This document shows, piece by piece, positions 18,266-30,693 of a stretch of 64,000 bases of DNA (position 1 is its first letter; every line of letters starts with the position of its first letter). The position numbers and the translations under genes were made by a program. This stretch comes from Pantoea agglomerans (GTDB lineage Bacteria; Pseudomonadota; Gammaproteobacteria; Enterobacterales; Enterobacteriaceae). The notes beneath the pieces are model-generated. The model was not told the DNA's origin. It saw only the letters and a program-made list of their open reading frames with translations, and did not search any database. The stretch is taken from contig NZ_CP083809.1 in the NCBI RefSeq assembly GCF_020149765.1, positions 248,001-312,000 on the forward strand, read 5' to 3'.

Positions 18266-20593
18266 TTAGCGTTTTTTGCCGAACGCCGCCGCCAGCGCAT
18301 CGCCCATTGCGCTGTTGCCCGCAGGCTGGCTGTTCTGACGGCCGCGCGGTTTGGCGCCGCCGGCTGGACGTGCGCTGTCGCGCGGTGCGCTGCGGGCGCT
18401 GCTGCGCGCGTTGCTGTCGCCCGGCTGCTCATCCAGACGCATGGTAAGCGCGATGCGTTTGCGCGGCAGATCGACCTCCAGCACTTTTACCTTCACGATG
18501 TCGCCCGCTTTCACCACCTGATGCGGATCTTCAACGAACTTGTCCGACAGGGAGGAGATATGCACCAGACCATCCTGATGCACGCCGATATCGACAAAGG
18601 CGCCGAAGTTGGTGACGTTGGTCACCGCGCCTTCCAGCACCATGCCCGGCAGCAGATCGTTAAGGGTTTCGACCCCTTCGGCGAACTGCGCGGTTTTAAA
18701 TTCAGGACGGGGATCGCGGCCCGGCTTTTCCAGCTCTTTGATAATGTCGGTGACGGTCGGCAGACCGAAGCGCTCGTCGGTAAAGTCGACCGCCTTAACG
18801 TTACGCAGGCTGGCGGGGTTACCCATCAGATCGCTTAGCGCCTGCTCGGTCGCCGCCAGAATGCGCTCCACCACCGGATAGGCTTCCGGGTGAACCGTTG
18901 AGGCGTCAAGCGGGTTGTCGCCGTGGTTGATGCGCAGGAAGCCGGCGCACTGTTCAAAGGCTTTCGGGCCGAGACGGCTCACTTTGAGCAGCTGCTGACG
19001 GTTCTGGAAACGGCCGTTTTCGTCGCGCCAGCTGACAATATTTTGCGCCATCATGCGCGTCAGACCGGCAACGCGCGTCAGCAGCGGCACGGAGGCGGTA
19101 TTGAGATCGACTCCGACGGCGTTTACGCAGTCTTCCACCACCGCATCCAGCTTCTTCGCCAGCTGGCTCTGGCTGACGTCGTGCTGATACTGGCCAACGC
19201 CGATCGATTTCGGATCGATTTTCACCAGCTCCGCCAGCGGGTCCTGCAAGCGTCGGGCGATTGAGACCGCGCCGCGCAGCGAGACGTCGAGGTTCGGGAA
19301 CTCCAGCGCCGCCAGCTCCGAGGCGGAATAGACCGAGGCGCCCGCTTCGCTGACGATCACCTTCTGCGCGGTAATGTGCGGATACTGTTTCTGCACCTCA
19401 AGGAAGAAGCGCTCCGTCTCGCGCGAGGCGGTGCCGTTGCCGATCGCCACCAGTTCTACCTGATGTCTGGCGCAGAGCGCGGCAACCACGGTGGCGGCTT
19501 TGGCCGCCTGGCCGGTGTGCGGATAGATGGTATCGGTCGCCACCAGCTTGCCGGTGGCGTCCACCACCGCAACCTTGACGCCGGTGCGCAGGCCGGGATC
19601 GAGGCCCATGGTGGCGCGCATGCCCGCCGGCGCCGCCATCAGCAGATCGTGCAGGTTACGGGCGAATACGTTGATCGCTTCGTCTTCGGCGCGCTCGCGC
19701 ACCGTGCCCATCAGCTCGGTTTCCAGATGCAGCATCACCTTGATGCGCCAGGTCCAGCTCACCACCGCCTTGCGCCAGGCGTCGGCCGGGGCGCCGTTGA
19801 GGCGCAGGTTAAGATGCTCGGCGATCAGCGTTTCGCCGTAGCTTTCGCGCGGCGGCTCGTCGAACTGCGGATCGGCGTTCAGCGACAGCTGCAGCACGCC
19901 CTCGTTACGCCCGCGCAGCATCGCCAGCGCGCGGTGCGACGGCACGCTGTTCAGCGCTTCGTGATGATCGAAGTAGTCGCGGAATTTTGCCCCTTCCTGC
20001 TCTTTGCCCTCCACCACGCGCGATACCAGATGCGCGTTTTTCCACAGGTAGTCGCGCACCTTCGCCAGCAGCGTGGCGTCTTCGGCGAAGCGCTCCATCA
20101 GGATATAGCGGGCGCCGTCGAGCGCGGCGCGGACGTCGGCGACCCCTTTGTCCGCATCGACATACTGTGCGGCGAGCTGTTCGGGATCCTGCGACGCGTC
20201 CTGCCACAGGCTCTCGGCCAGCGGTTGCAGACCGGCTTCAATAGCGATCTGGCCACGGGTGCGACGTTTGGGCTTATAGGGCAGGTAGAGGTCTTCAAGT
20301 TCGGTTTTGCTGAGGGTGCCGTTAATGGCGCTGGCGAGTTCGCCGGTGAGTTTGCCCTGCTCGTCAATGGACTTCAGAATCGACTGGCGGCGCTCTTCCA
20401 GCTCGCGCAGATAGCCGAGGCGCGTCTCCAGCTGACGCAGTTGGGTGTCATCCAGACCGCCGGTCACCTCTTTACGATAGCGTGCGATAAACGGCACGGT
20501 GTTCCCTTCGTCCAGCAGACGTACGGCGGCTTCAACTTGCTCCGCACGCGCCTGCAGCTCACTGGCAATAATGTGGCTGAGATCTTTCATCAT
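18266..20593 (-). CDS. tex: RNA-binding transcription accessory protein Tex (YhgF)
   Basis: 775 residues (E. coli YhgF 773). Nucleic-acid-binding protein with, in order: an N-terminal helical region with [14 protein letters not shown], a YqgF/RNase-H-like domain ([16 protein letters not shown] near residue 330), helix-hairpin-helix motifs ([13 protein letters not shown] and [10 protein letters not shown]), and a C-terminal S1 domain ([21 protein letters not shown] in part, about 650-720). It ends in a basic, Ser/Arg/Pro-rich tail with [17 protein letters not shown]. Follows greB on the same strand at 100 bp, as in E. coli. Confidence 0.96.
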   Translation of the reverse strand: MMKDLSHIIASELQARAEQVEAAVRLLDEGNTVPFIARYRKEVTGGLDDTQLRQLETRLGYLRELEERRQSILKSIDEQGKLTGELASAINGTLSKTELEDLYLPYKPKRRTRGQIAIEAGLQPLAESLWQDASQDPEQLAAQYVDADKGVADVRAALDGARYILMERFAEDATLLAKVRDYLWKNAHLVSRVVEGKEQEGAKFRDYFDHHEALNSVPSHRALAMLRGRNEGVLQLSLNADPQFDEPPRESYGETLIAEHLNLRLNGAPADAWRKAVVSWTWRIKVMLHLETELMGTVRERAEDEAINVFARNLHDLLMAAPAGMRATMGLDPGLRTGVKVAVVDATGKLVATDTIYPHTGQAAKAATVVAALCARHQVELVAIGNGTASRETERFFLEVQKQYPHITAQKVIVSEAGASVYSASELAALEFPNLDVSLRGAVSIARRLQDPLAELVKIDPKSIGVGQYQHDVSQSQLAKKLDAVVEDCVNAVGVDLNTASVPLLTRVAGLTRMMAQNIVSWRDENGRFQNRQQLLKVSRLGPKAFEQCAGFLRINHGDNPLDASTVHPEAYPVVERILAATEQALSDLMGNPASLRNVKAVDFTDERFGLPTVTDIIKELEKPGRDPRPEFKTAQFAEGVETLNDLLPGMVLEGAVTNVTNFGAFVDIGVHQDGLVHISSLSDKFVEDPHQVVKAGDIVKVKVLEVDLPRKRIALTMRLDEQPGDSNARSSARSAPRDSARPAGGAKPRGRQNSQPAGNSAMGDALAAAFGKKR

Positions 20594-20693
20594 CGATTCT
20601 GTCTTGCTTACAGGGTTAAAAAACAGGGGACAGTTATACGGACTGAAAAGTGAAATTGCCAGCGATGGGGGCGGCTTTCAGCGATATTCTGAA

Positions 20694-21170
20694 TCAGGCG
20701 TCCGGATAGGAAATCTCGTTGACGTACCAGAGCGCGGGACCCAGCGGCGTCTCTACCGTCACGGCGTCGCCCGGCTCTTTTTTCAGCAGCGCGCGCGCCA
20801 TCGGCGAGTCGATAGAGATATAGTCTTTGCGGCCAAAAATCTCATCGTAGCCGACGATGCGAAAGCGTTTTACCTCGCCCTCGTCATTCTCCACCTCTAC
20901 CCAGGCGCCGAAAAAGACTTTGCCGTCCTGCTGCGGTGAATAGTCGACAATGCGCAGCGATTCGAGGCTTTTTGTCAGGTAACGTACGCGGCGATCGATT
21001 TCGCGCAGGCGTTTTTTGTTGTACTGATAGTCAGCGTTTTCGCTACGATCGCCGAGGCTGGCGGCCCAGGTCACTTTTTTTGTGACTTCGGGACGCTCTT
21101 CGCGCCAGAGATAGTCGAGCTCGGCTTTCAGCTTATTAAAGCCTTCACGGGTGATCAGTCGGGTTTTCAT
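20694..21170 (-). CDS. greB: Transcription elongation factor GreB
   Basis: Rescues backtracked RNA polymerase by stimulating cleavage of the nascent RNA 3' end through the secondary channel. 158 residues, equal to E. coli. The start at 21170 gives MKTRLITREGFNKLKAEL; a further upstream in-frame ATG at 21212 lacks homology. The N-terminal coiled-coil holds the acidic tip region LGDRSENADYQYNKKRLREID, given here in part, with its conserved Asp and Glu; the C-terminal FKBP-like domain carries VGYDEIFGRKDYISIDSPMA (part). Confidence 0.97.
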   Translation of the reverse strand: MKTRLITREGFNKLKAELDYLWREERPEVTKKVTWAASLGDRSENADYQYNKKRLREIDRRVRYLTKSLESLRIVDYSPQQDGKVFFGAWVEVENDEGEVKRFRIVGYDEIFGRKDYISIDSPMARALLKKEPGDAVTVETPLGPALWYVNEISYPDA

Positions 21171-21224
21171 ACGTATCGACTCAGAAGCGGAAAAGCAGGC
21201 AGTGTAAAGCAAAGCAGGCGCGGC

Positions 21225-21280
21225 AAAAAAGAGTCGGGGAACAGGTTTTCAACGGTGAAAACCCTTTGTGTCGTTCCCCG
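21225..21280 (-). terminator. Nested-stem terminator of the YjbE-like gene
   Basis: Outer stem CGGGGAAC (21235-21242) with GTTCCCCG (21273-21280); inner stem GGTTTTCA (21244-21251) with TGAAAACC (21256-21263). An A-run at 21225-21230 becomes a T-run on the minus strand, so this ends the transcript of the small gene at 21325-21564. Confidence 0.8.
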
Positions 21281-21324
21281 GTGGCGAAAGGGGCAGGTAC
21301 AAAAAGAGAAAAGGGCTTAAATCG

Positions 21325-21564
21325 TTATTTTCCCGCCACGGTGGCGGTGGTGGTAGAAGAAGAGGTGCCTTTGTCGCCGCCGCCAGCGGTCGCCAGCGCC
21401 ACGCCGAGCAGCGCAGCAACGGCGCCGACGCCGATAGCGTTAGAGTTGCCCTGTGCGGTGGTGGAAGCCTGCGCGCCGGCAGCTTCGCCGGTTGCGGTCG
21501 CCGCCAGGGCCGGATTCAGAACGAGGGTGGCCAGCGCACCCAGCACTAACAACGTTTTTTTCAT
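21325..21564 (-). CDS. YjbE-like small secreted Ala/Gly/Thr-rich protein
   Basis: 79 residues with a clear signal peptide (MKKTLLVLGALATLVLNPALA, cut near residue 21), then GEAAGAQAS, a small-residue hydrophobic stretch, LATAGGGDKG and a Ser/Thr tail. From memory the layout closely matches E. coli YjbE (GEAAG..., VALAATGGGDG, poly-Thr tail), first gene of the exopolysaccharide operon yjbEFGH. Here no yjbFGH follows; the gene is bounded by its own terminator and by greB. The start at 21564 was chosen over 21609 for the signal peptide. Molecular role unknown; by family it may be tied to extracellular polysaccharide. Confidence 0.78.
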   Translation of the reverse strand: MKKTLLVLGALATLVLNPALAATATGEAAGAQASTTAQGNSNAIGVGAVAALLGVALATAGGGDKGTSSSTTTATVAGK

Positions 21565-21574
21565 TATTGCTTTC

Positions 21575-22095
21575 CCTGTAGTGAAGCGAGTGAAAGCAGT
21601 GTGGTGCAATTCCCCCAGGGCGGAAAGAGAGCTTTACTGATTGATTTAGCGGGCTTTATTTTTAAATGGTCTGAATTGCAATAAAAATAGCGCAAATCCG
21701 AGAGAAGCATGCGGCACCGCGCGCAAAGGCTGGTATTTTATGCTGTTGGCGGGCCGGGCTGGCTAAAATTGCCACAGCCGGGCAAGGCGACGAATGGCGC
21801 TAAAGTCAAATCGCGCGTTAACTGGTTGATCTGCAAGTTTGATTAATAACGGGGGCGATTTTGCGACCGCCGATGGCGAGAAAAATCGCCTGACTTTCAG
21901 ATTTGCCGCAAGCCTGAGCCGCAGCGCTTAACCGCGTGATTTTGCTCTCAACGCAGCGCTAAAATTAAAGATAAGCTCCTGTTTAATATGCTTTGTAACA
22001 ATTTCGGCTAGAATATAAACCATTAATGACTGTCCCAGACAGACAACTTTTTTTAACAATATCGGCTCAGGCAATGGCGCCTTTGGGAGTAGAAA
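21575..22095. promoter_or_regulatory. Upstream region of ompR and of the YjbE-like gene
   Basis: 520 bp without a gene, divergent promoters expected. A -10-like TAGAAT is at 22009-22014, about 80 bp ahead of ompR, in the AT-rich stretch CTTTGTAACAATTTCGGC; no good -35 is spaced to it. I find no convincing CRP, IHF or Rcs box by eye. Confidence 0.4.
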
Positions 22096-24170
<2,075 letters not shown>

Positions 24171-24177
24171 GAGTAAG

Positions 24178-24201
24178 CGGGCGCGGCGATCGCCGCGCCC
24201 G
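24178..24201. terminator. Palindromic terminator between convergent envZ and pckA
   Basis: A perfect 24-bp palindrome centred on GATC: CGGGCGCGGCGA mirrored by its complement, in the 36-bp gap between the two stop codons. A likely bidirectional transcription end; no long T-run. Confidence 0.65.
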
Positions 24202-24206
24202 AAGGT

Positions 24207-25826
24207 TTACAGCACCGGACCTGCTTTAACCAGCGCGGCGCCTGCCGCGTTATCGGTATACTTCTCGAAGTTGGTGATAAAGCGCTGCGCCAGATCGCGC
24301 GCCGCTTCATGCCACTTCTCTTCGCTTTCCCAGCTGCTGCGCGGATCGAGCGTGGCGGCGTTGAGCTGGCCCAGCGCTTTCGGCACCTGAAGGTTAAATA
24401 CCGGCAGGGTCTCGGTTTCGGCATCGTCCAGCTCGCCAGCCAGAATCGCGTTGATAATCGCGCGGGTATCCTTCAGCGAAATGCGTTTGCCGCTGCCGTT
24501 CCAGCCGGTGTTGACCAGGTACGCCTGTGCGCCTGCCGCCTGCATACGCTTCACCAGCACCTCTGCGTACTGCGTCGGGTGCAGCGTCAGGAACGCCGCG
24601 CCGAAGCACGCAGAGAAGGTCGGCGTCGGCGCGGTGACGCCGCGCTCGGTGCCCGCCAGCTTGGCGGTAAAGCCGGAAAGGAAGTGATACTGCGTCTGTT
24701 CCGGCGTCAGGCGCGACACCGGCGGCAGCACGCCGAAGGCGTCGGCGGTCAGAAAGATCACTTTCTTCGCGTGGCCCGCTTTCGAGACCGGACGCACGAT
24801 ATTGTCGATATGGTCGATCGGGTAGGAGACGCGGGTGTTCTCGGTTTTGCTGTCGTCGTCATAATCGACGCTGCCGTCTTCGCGCACCACCACATTCTCC
24901 AGCAGCGCATTGCGGCGGATAGCGCGATAGATTTCCGGCTCAGCCTGCTCAGAGAGCCTGATGGTCTTGGCGTAGCAGCCGCCTTCGAAGTTAAACACGC
25001 CGTCGTCGTCCCAGCCGTGCTCGTCATCGCCAATCAGCTGGCGTTCCGGGTCGGTGGAAAGGGTGGTTTTACCGGTGCCGGAAAGACCGAAGAAGACCGC
25101 GACGTCGCCCGCTTTGCCGACGTTGGCCGAGCAGTGCATCGAGGCGATGCCGCGCAGCGGCAGCAGGTAGTTCATTACCGCGAACAGCCCTTTTTTCATC
25201 TCGCCGCCGTACCAGGTGCCGCCGATCAGCTGCATCCCTTCGGTCAGGTTGAAGGCCACGAAGTTTTCCGAGTGCAGCCCCTGCGCCTGCCAGTTGGGGT
25301 TGGTGCATTTCGCCCCGTTCAGCACCACGAAGTCAGGTTTAAAGGCGGCCAGTTCGCTTTCGCTCGGCTGAATAAACATATTTTTGACGAAATGCGCCTG
25401 CCAGGCCACTTCGGTGACGAAGCGCACGCTGAGGCGTGAGTCAGCATTAGCGCCGCAGAACGCGTCGACCACAAACAGACGCTTGCCGGAGAGCTGTTGG
25501 GTAACGCAGGCTTTCAGCTGCTGCCAGGTCTCCTGCGACAGCGGCTGGTTGTCATTTTTGCCTGTTCCTTGATCGTTCCACCACAGCGTGTCGCGGGTGG
25601 TATCGTCGCGGACGATATATTTATCCTTTGGCGAGCGACCGGTAAAAATGCCGGTATCCACCGCCACTGCGCCGCTTTGCGTCAGGGTGCCGCGCGCATA
25701 ACCTTCCAGCTCGGGACGGAGTTCTTCGGTAAACAGCGTATCGAAATCGGGGTTGTGGACCACTTCGGTGGTGCCCTCGATGCCCAAAGCGGCAAGATCT
25801 TGCGAGGTCAGGCCGGTAACGCGCAT
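24207..25826 (-). CDS. pckA: Phosphoenolpyruvate carboxykinase (ATP) PckA
   Basis: Converts oxaloacetate and ATP to PEP, CO2 and ADP, the entry to gluconeogenesis. 539 residues (E. coli 540). The start at 25826 ([16 protein letters not shown]) has a TAAGGAG Shine-Dalgarno; an in-frame ATG further upstream at 25997 gives an unrelated extension. Motifs: [14 protein letters not shown] (substrate), [19 protein letters not shown] (metal-binding Lys/His region), P-loop [25 protein letters not shown], and GWNGSGKRI. Convergent with envZ, as in E. coli. Confidence 0.97.
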   Translation of the reverse strand: MRVTGLTSQDLAALGIEGTTEVVHNPDFDTLFTEELRPELEGYARGTLTQSGAVAVDTGIFTGRSPKDKYIVRDDTTRDTLWWNDQGTGKNDNQPLSQETWQQLKACVTQQLSGKRLFVVDAFCGANADSRLSVRFVTEVAWQAHFVKNMFIQPSESELAAFKPDFVVLNGAKCTNPNWQAQGLHSENFVAFNLTEGMQLIGGTWYGGEMKKGLFAVMNYLLPLRGIASMHCSANVGKAGDVAVFFGLSGTGKTTLSTDPERQLIGDDEHGWDDDGVFNFEGGCYAKTIRLSEQAEPEIYRAIRRNALLENVVVREDGSVDYDDDSKTENTRVSYPIDHIDNIVRPVSKAGHAKKVIFLTADAFGVLPPVSRLTPEQTQYHFLSGFTAKLAGTERGVTAPTPTFSACFGAAFLTLHPTQYAEVLVKRMQAAGAQAYLVNTGWNGSGKRISLKDTRAIINAILAGELDDAETETLPVFNLQVPKALGQLNAATLDPRSSWESEEKWHEAARDLAQRFITNFEKYTDNAAGAALVKAGPVL

Positions 25827-26079
25827 GTGACTGCTCCTTAAATCGTTTTGGTACTGCACAGGCGAATAGTTAGAGGTGCCGCGCACGCCGTCGCCATGCT
25901 GCTGGGCGGATGCACGATCGCGCGCAGTGTACTCTTCTGAGCCTGTGGGAAAAGCGTTGTCCGTCAGAAATGCGAACCAGGGCGCGTTAAGCAGCAAAAA
26001 GAGCCGCTTTTGAAACTAAAGTTCGCGCGGGCGGGTTATTTTACTTTGTAAATTAAGGGGATATGGCGGGGAGGGAAAA

Positions 26080-26096
26080 GGGCGGCAAAGCCGCCC
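26080..26096 (-). terminator. Intrinsic terminator of the igaA-yrfG-hslR-hslO transcript
   Basis: GGGCGGC, loop TTT on the minus strand, GCCGCCC, followed by TTTTCCC (A-run at 26076-26079 on the plus strand), 10 bp past the hslO stop. Confidence 0.75.
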
Positions 26097-26105
26097 GAAG
26101 ATAAA

Positions 26106-26978
26106 TCAGTGGATGCTGTCGCTGTTTTCGCCTTCCGCGCCGCCTTTGCGGATCGCCGCAATGTCGACCGCGTCGTAGACGTAGTGCGTGCCGCAATAGT
26201 CGCAGTGCATATCGACCTGGCCATCCTCTTCGATGATCTCGTCCACCTCATGCTGAGGCAGGGTTTTCAGCACTTCGCCGCAGCGTTCGCGCGAGCAGGT
26301 GCATTTAAAGCTCACCGGCTGCGGATCGAACACCGTCGCCTCTTCCTGATGGTAGAGGCGCCACAGCACGTCGGTCACCGGCAGATCGATCAACTCTTCG
26401 CTCTTCACGGTTTCGGTCAACGTCGCCAGGTGGTTAAAGTCTTCGGTCTGCGTATCCTGCGCCGGCAGCACCTGCAGCAGAATGCCCGCGGCGCCTTTTT
26501 CATTGGTGCGAATAAACAGGCGGGTCGGCAGCTGTTCGGAACGCATAAAGTAGTCTTCCAGGCAGGCGGCCAGCGTCTCGCCTTCCAGACCGACGACGCC
26601 CTGATAGCGTTCGCCTTTCTCCGGCGAAATGGTGATCGCCAGATAGCCGGTGCCGACCATGCTTTTCAGGGTGGCGTCCGCAGGAATATCGCCCTTCACG
26701 CGCGCGACGCCGCGCAGCTCCTGGCGGTTATTGCCGTTGATGACCGCCAGCGAGAGCGGGCCGTCGCCCTGCAGCTGCACCGTGATGTCGCCGTCAAATT
26801 TCAGCGTGGCGGTCAGCAGGCTGGTCGCGACCAGCAGCTCGCCCAGCAGCGTCTGCACCGGGGCCGGATAGTCATGGTTTTTGATGATTTCCTGCCAGGT
26901 GTGGCTGACATTCACCAGCTCGCCGCGCACGGCCACATTCTCAAACAGGTAACGATGCAGTTGATCTTGTACAGACAT
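26106..26978 (-). CDS. hslO: Redox-regulated chaperone Hsp33 (HslO)
   Basis: Holdase activated by oxidation and zinc release. 290 residues (E. coli 292). The four zinc-binding cysteines are present near the C-terminus as CTC (in [11 protein letters not shown]) and CDYC (in [12 protein letters not shown]), the CxC...CxxC switch. The linker [15 protein letters not shown] between them is conserved. 19 bp after hslR in the heat-shock-associated pair. Confidence 0.97.
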   Translation of the reverse strand: MSVQDQLHRYLFENVAVRGELVNVSHTWQEIIKNHDYPAPVQTLLGELLVATSLLTATLKFDGDITVQLQGDGPLSLAVINGNNRQELRGVARVKGDIPADATLKSMVGTGYLAITISPEKGERYQGVVGLEGETLAACLEDYFMRSEQLPTRLFIRTNEKGAAGILLQVLPAQDTQTEDFNHLATLTETVKSEELIDLPVTDVLWRLYHQEEATVFDPQPVSFKCTCSRERCGEVLKTLPQHEVDEIIEEDGQVDMHCDYCGTHYVYDAVDIAAIRKGGAEGENSDSIH

Positions 26979-26997
26979 AAATTTTCTCTCGTTGGGG

Positions 26998-27405
26998 CTA
27001 GGCCTGGTCGTCGCCCGTTAATTTAAATTTCATCAAATCGCGGCGCTCTTTTTTATCGGGGCGGCGATCGGGATGCGGCATGGTGAGCGCGTTCATCTTA
27101 CGCGCCAGCGCCACCTTTTCCCGCTTCTCAATGCTGGCGGCGGTTTCGCTGTAGAGCTGCTGTGCCACCTCGGCCGGGCCGCGCTTGTCGCTCAGCGCGG
27201 TAACGATCACGGTGCGCTCGTCGTTGCCCTGGCGCAGCGTCAGCTCTGCGTCCAGCTCGACCAGCTTGCTCGGCTTGCTGCGCTGGCCGTTGTAGTGCAC
27301 TTTGCCGCCTTCGATCATATCGCGCGCCAGCGAGCGCGTTTTGTAGAAGCGCGCCGCCCAGAGCCATTTGTCGAGGCGCACGCCTTCGCTGCTTTTCTCT
27401 TTCAT
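26998..27405 (-). CDS. hslR: Ribosome-associated heat-shock protein Hsp15 (HslR)
   Basis: 135 residues (E. coli 133). An S4-type RNA-binding domain covers residues 9-70 ([19 protein letters not shown]), followed by a basic C-terminal tail ending in [15 protein letters not shown]. Binds stalled 50S subunits carrying peptidyl-tRNA. Transcribed with hslO. Confidence 0.96.
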   Translation of the reverse strand: MKEKSSEGVRLDKWLWAARFYKTRSLARDMIEGGKVHYNGQRSKPSKLVELDAELTLRQGNDERTVIVTALSDKRGPAEVAQQLYSETAASIEKREKVALARKMNALTMPHPDRRPDKKERRDLMKFKLTGDDQA

Positions 27406-27417
27406 TGCTGCTCCCGT

Positions 27418-28080
27418 TTACGCCAGCGCGCTGCACAGGGTGCGATAGTCGCGGACCGCCGCGTGACGCTGGAAGACCTGATCGGGACGCCCGGAGTCGG
27501 GGTTGCTGACGCCTAAACACCAGCCGATGCCCCAGCTTTTCGCCGCGTCGAGAATGGTCTCGTTGTCATCAATAAACAGCGTTCGCGGACGATCAAATCC
27601 GGTATGCTGCTCCACCGCCTGCCACAAGCGCGGGTCCTCTTTCGGATACCCAAAGGTATGGGTGGAAAGTAATAAATCAAGGTGCGGCGCAAGACCCGTC
27701 TGCGCCAGTTTGATATCCAGGTTATAGGGATGGGCGTTGGTGAGCAGAATGGTGCGTTTTCCCGCCCGACGCAGCGCCTGCAAAAACGGCACCGTATCTT
27801 CCCGCATCGCCGCCAGGCTTCGCTTTGCATAGGTCATAGCGCGAATATCCAGCGCCAGCTCCGCCGCCCAGTAGTCCAGACAATACCAGTTTAGCGTATG
27901 CGCCACTGCCTGGTACTTTGCGGCGATCAGCGACTCTGCTTCCGCCAGTGTAATGCCGCGGGTTTCGCTCAGCGTTAGCGGCACATGCTCCAGCCAAAAA
28001 TGGCGGTCGAACGCCAGGTCCAGCAGGGTGCCGTCCATGTCCAGCAGCACGGTATCGATTTGCGCCCAGTTCAGCGTCAT
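27418..28080 (-). CDS. yrfG: GMP/IMP nucleotidase YrfG (HAD family)
   Basis: 220 residues (E. coli 222). HAD hydrolase with motif I DMDGTLLDL (nucleophile Asp), motif II LLTNAHPYN, and motif IV FIDDNETILDAA. E. coli YrfG dephosphorylates purine nucleotides. The start at 28080 was chosen from homology (MTLNWAQIDTVLLD) and a CGGAGAA Shine-Dalgarno; the frame is open much further upstream without homology. Sits 12 bp before hslR. Confidence 0.93.
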   Translation of the reverse strand: MTLNWAQIDTVLLDMDGTLLDLAFDRHFWLEHVPLTLSETRGITLAEAESLIAAKYQAVAHTLNWYCLDYWAAELALDIRAMTYAKRSLAAMREDTVPFLQALRRAGKRTILLTNAHPYNLDIKLAQTGLAPHLDLLLSTHTFGYPKEDPRLWQAVEQHTGFDRPRTLFIDDNETILDAAKSWGIGWCLGVSNPDSGRPDQVFQRHAAVRDYRTLCSALA

Positions 28081-28165
28081 CAGGCAGGTTCTCCGATAAA
28101 AAGCGGGCGACAGGGTAGCACAGAAAGGGGCGGGAGAGAGCAGGGCGCCGAGTGGCGCCGCTGCG

Positions 28166-30301
28166 TCAGAACATCGAGCGTACGCTCTGCATGGTGCTGA
28201 GATTATGGTTGAAGCACTTGTCGTAGTACTGCTGAATATTTGCCATGCGCTGGCGGTTGCGGTGGATGCGGCGCAGCGCCAGCAGCGCGTTGACCAGCGC
28301 GCAGGCCAGCAGAACCACCAGCAGCAGGGTGGTGCCGAGATAGCGCCACATCGCCATCGCGTCCGGTTCGTTGTGTAGCGCGATATGGCGCGTGCCGTTG
28401 GCGTCAACCGACAGGCTGGTGATAATGCCGCTGGCGCTGAACGGCGTATGCAGCAGCATGCCGGAGAGGCGCTGCAGTTCGCGCCACTGCGACGGCGCAT
28501 CGAGATCGAACAGCGACACCGTAGGCTGCGGCTGATTCACCAGCTGGCGTCCCTCATCGCTAACGATGAGGAATCCGCCCGGCGGCGGGCTGTTGAGGTT
28601 TTCTGCGGCGCGGCGCGTCTCGCGAAAGAAAAAGCTGGAGGTAGCGGTATTAACCAGGTTTTCCAGCGCTTCGGCGCTGACCGGACGCAGCAGCACATTC
28701 ATGCCGTTCAGCTGCCCGGAGTCGGCGCGGCGCACCAGCGTATCCCAGTCTTTGGCGTTGCCGAGATTCACCAGCGCATTCTTCAGCCGCACACAGTCCT
28801 GCTGCTGGCTGCAGAGATCCTGGGTTTTCAGCACCAGGTCAGCAAAGTCGTCCAGCAAGATCATGCCCGATTTCTCAATCGCCGAGGCGAGCTGCGGGTT
28901 GAGCTTGGGATCGGTATTGGTTTCCGGGTGCAGCTGGCGCGTGGTCGCCTCCAGCAGCGCCGAGGCCTTATCGATAATATCTGACTGCGGCTCTGGCAGC
29001 GGCGAGGCGTTGTTCCAGTAGACGGCCGAGCAGTCGAACGGCATATAGGCGTAGCTGCGGTTGCTCTGGTAGTTATCGGGGACGGAGCACATGCCGGTGC
29101 CGTTAACTTTTAAAATATCGCCAACGTGCAGCGACTGCGCCGCCAGCTTATTCACGTCGTTCACTTCCAGGCTCTCGGTGCCCTTGATCCAGGCCATGCT
29201 GAGCTTGATTGGCATACTGAGCGGGATCCAGCTAATCAGCAGCGCCATCACCAGCAGCGAGCCGCAGGCCAGCACCACGTTTTTGCGCCAGCGCTGGATA
29301 GGGAAGTTGCGCACTTCGTCCTGCAGCGACAAAAAGCGCCCCTGACGCACCACCTGACGATTCAGGTAGATCTCAATATCGGTCGTCTGGCCGAGATCGT
29401 GAGCCACATAGGGTAGCCAGTGCGGTGGGTAGGCGAGATCGATAATGCCCAGCGTTATATTGCTCTGTTCCTGATTCGACTCGCCGAACAGGCCCCAGCG
29501 CTTGGGCGCGCCGCGCAGACAGTGAATGTCGCGCATGCGCTTTTGTGCCGGAATATGGAACAGCGACCAGACGCTGGCGCCGATCATGGCGCAGCCCAGA
29601 AGCGCCAGCCAGCCCATCAGCGAGGCGGGCACCAGCAGGCTGATAAAAAAGAGCAGAAAGGCGAAGGTGATGGTCACCGCCTCGCGCGTCCCGTCCGGCC
29701 GCGTCAGCTGATACTCTTCCAGCGTCTCTTTACGCACCTGCACCAGCTCGACGTTTTCGCTCTCTTCTTTACGTATCGAGGCGTTGGTTGAGCCAGGACG
29801 CACCAGCGCCGGCAGCGACGGCTGATCGGTGCCGTAGTTAACCAGCGAGTGGCCGTTAAGCGAGATCACCAGCGGAATGGTCTGGGTGCGGATCAGCTCA
29901 ACGTAGTTCTCGTCGGTTATATACTGTTCCCAGTGCGGCGGCAGATGCACTTCTACTTCATCAAGATAGTAGCGCCACCTGTGGGGATCGTCGGTCGACA
30001 GGCCATAGCGGGTAATGGCGCGCGTCACGGGATAGACGTTGTTGCTCTGCGCGGTAAGCGTCAGATTGTCGAAGAGGGGATGCTTTTCACCGGGTACGGC
30101 GGGACGCGACTGCTTCGCAAGCGAGGCGACGTATTTTTCTACCGCATGACGTTCGTCGTCGGTGAGTTTGCGGCAGGGCGGACTGATAAATGGCAGCGGT
30201 TTCGCCAACGGCGGCCGATGCCGCATAGCGTACCAAAAGCCGATACCTGCCAAACCTGAGCAGACCAGCACTATGACCAATACAATAAGGATTGTGCTCA
30301 T
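28166..30301 (-). CDS. igaA: Inner-membrane Rcs-phosphorelay attenuator IgaA (YrfF)
   Basis: 711 residues, same length as the E. coli and Salmonella protein. IgaA restrains the Rcs envelope-stress system through contact with RcsD and RcsF and is essential in many enterics. Membrane segments near residues 2-24, about 205-245, about 340-360 and about 655-680; a large periplasmic part lies between the last two and carries the conserved cysteines (GMCSVPD, FDCSAVY, CSQQQDCVR). Probably first gene of the igaA-yrfG-hslR-hslO run. Confidence 0.95.
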   Translation of the reverse strand: MSTILIVLVIVLVCSGLAGIGFWYAMRHRPPLAKPLPFISPPCRKLTDDERHAVEKYVASLAKQSRPAVPGEKHPLFDNLTLTAQSNNVYPVTRAITRYGLSTDDPHRWRYYLDEVEVHLPPHWEQYITDENYVELIRTQTIPLVISLNGHSLVNYGTDQPSLPALVRPGSTNASIRKEESENVELVQVRKETLEEYQLTRPDGTREAVTITFAFLLFFISLLVPASLMGWLALLGCAMIGASVWSLFHIPAQKRMRDIHCLRGAPKRWGLFGESNQEQSNITLGIIDLAYPPHWLPYVAHDLGQTTDIEIYLNRQVVRQGRFLSLQDEVRNFPIQRWRKNVVLACGSLLVMALLISWIPLSMPIKLSMAWIKGTESLEVNDVNKLAAQSLHVGDILKVNGTGMCSVPDNYQSNRSYAYMPFDCSAVYWNNASPLPEPQSDIIDKASALLEATTRQLHPETNTDPKLNPQLASAIEKSGMILLDDFADLVLKTQDLCSQQQDCVRLKNALVNLGNAKDWDTLVRRADSGQLNGMNVLLRPVSAEALENLVNTATSSFFFRETRRAAENLNSPPPGGFLIVSDEGRQLVNQPQPTVSLFDLDAPSQWRELQRLSGMLLHTPFSASGIITSLSVDANGTRHIALHNEPDAMAMWRYLGTTLLLVVLLACALVNALLALRRIHRNRQRMANIQQYYDKCFNHNLSTMQSVRSMF

Positions 30302-30693
30302 GCGTTGTTCAATGCAGCCAAAATCCTGCCTTCACTTTGGACTAATGCTCCCAGATAGAACTGTTATTTAAGACAATTTTGGCGGGAATAAACTATTCTG
30401 ACAAGCTAAATGCCAGAGGAAATAACGCGCAAAATCATTAAATTAGAAGTTAATGCAGCATGCCTTGTCCGAATGTTAACCGGCAGAAACTGAATTAAAC
30501 ATCGGTCTTTTCTGAATTTTAACGCGCTATGTTGACTTATTGCAAAAGCGTTAACTGGCGCAGCCGTGTCCGTCAGAGCCTGATGCGGCGCGGCGTAGCG
30601 CGCTGAGGCTAAACTCGCTGTCGCACAATCGCCTGTGGTCAGGTAAGCTAATTTTTTTCCCGCACCGCGCGGCGTCGAATGTCTGAGGCTGAT
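30302..30693. promoter_or_regulatory. AT-rich divergent promoter region igaA/nudE
   Basis: 392 bp without a gene, notably AT-richer than the surroundings between 30340 and 30545. Promoters for igaA (minus) and nudE (plus) should lie here; a -35-like TTGACT at 30533-30538 lacks a well-spaced -10. No hairpin or RNA gene is recognised. Confidence 0.35.

Noticed and set aside
19376..20653. 425-codon open frame antisense to tex
   Set aside because: Low-complexity His/Gly/Arg-rich shadow of a GC-rich conserved gene; no homology signature.
24309..25439. 376-codon open frame antisense to pckA
   Set aside because: pckA is conserved along its full length on the other strand; the antisense product has biased shadow composition.
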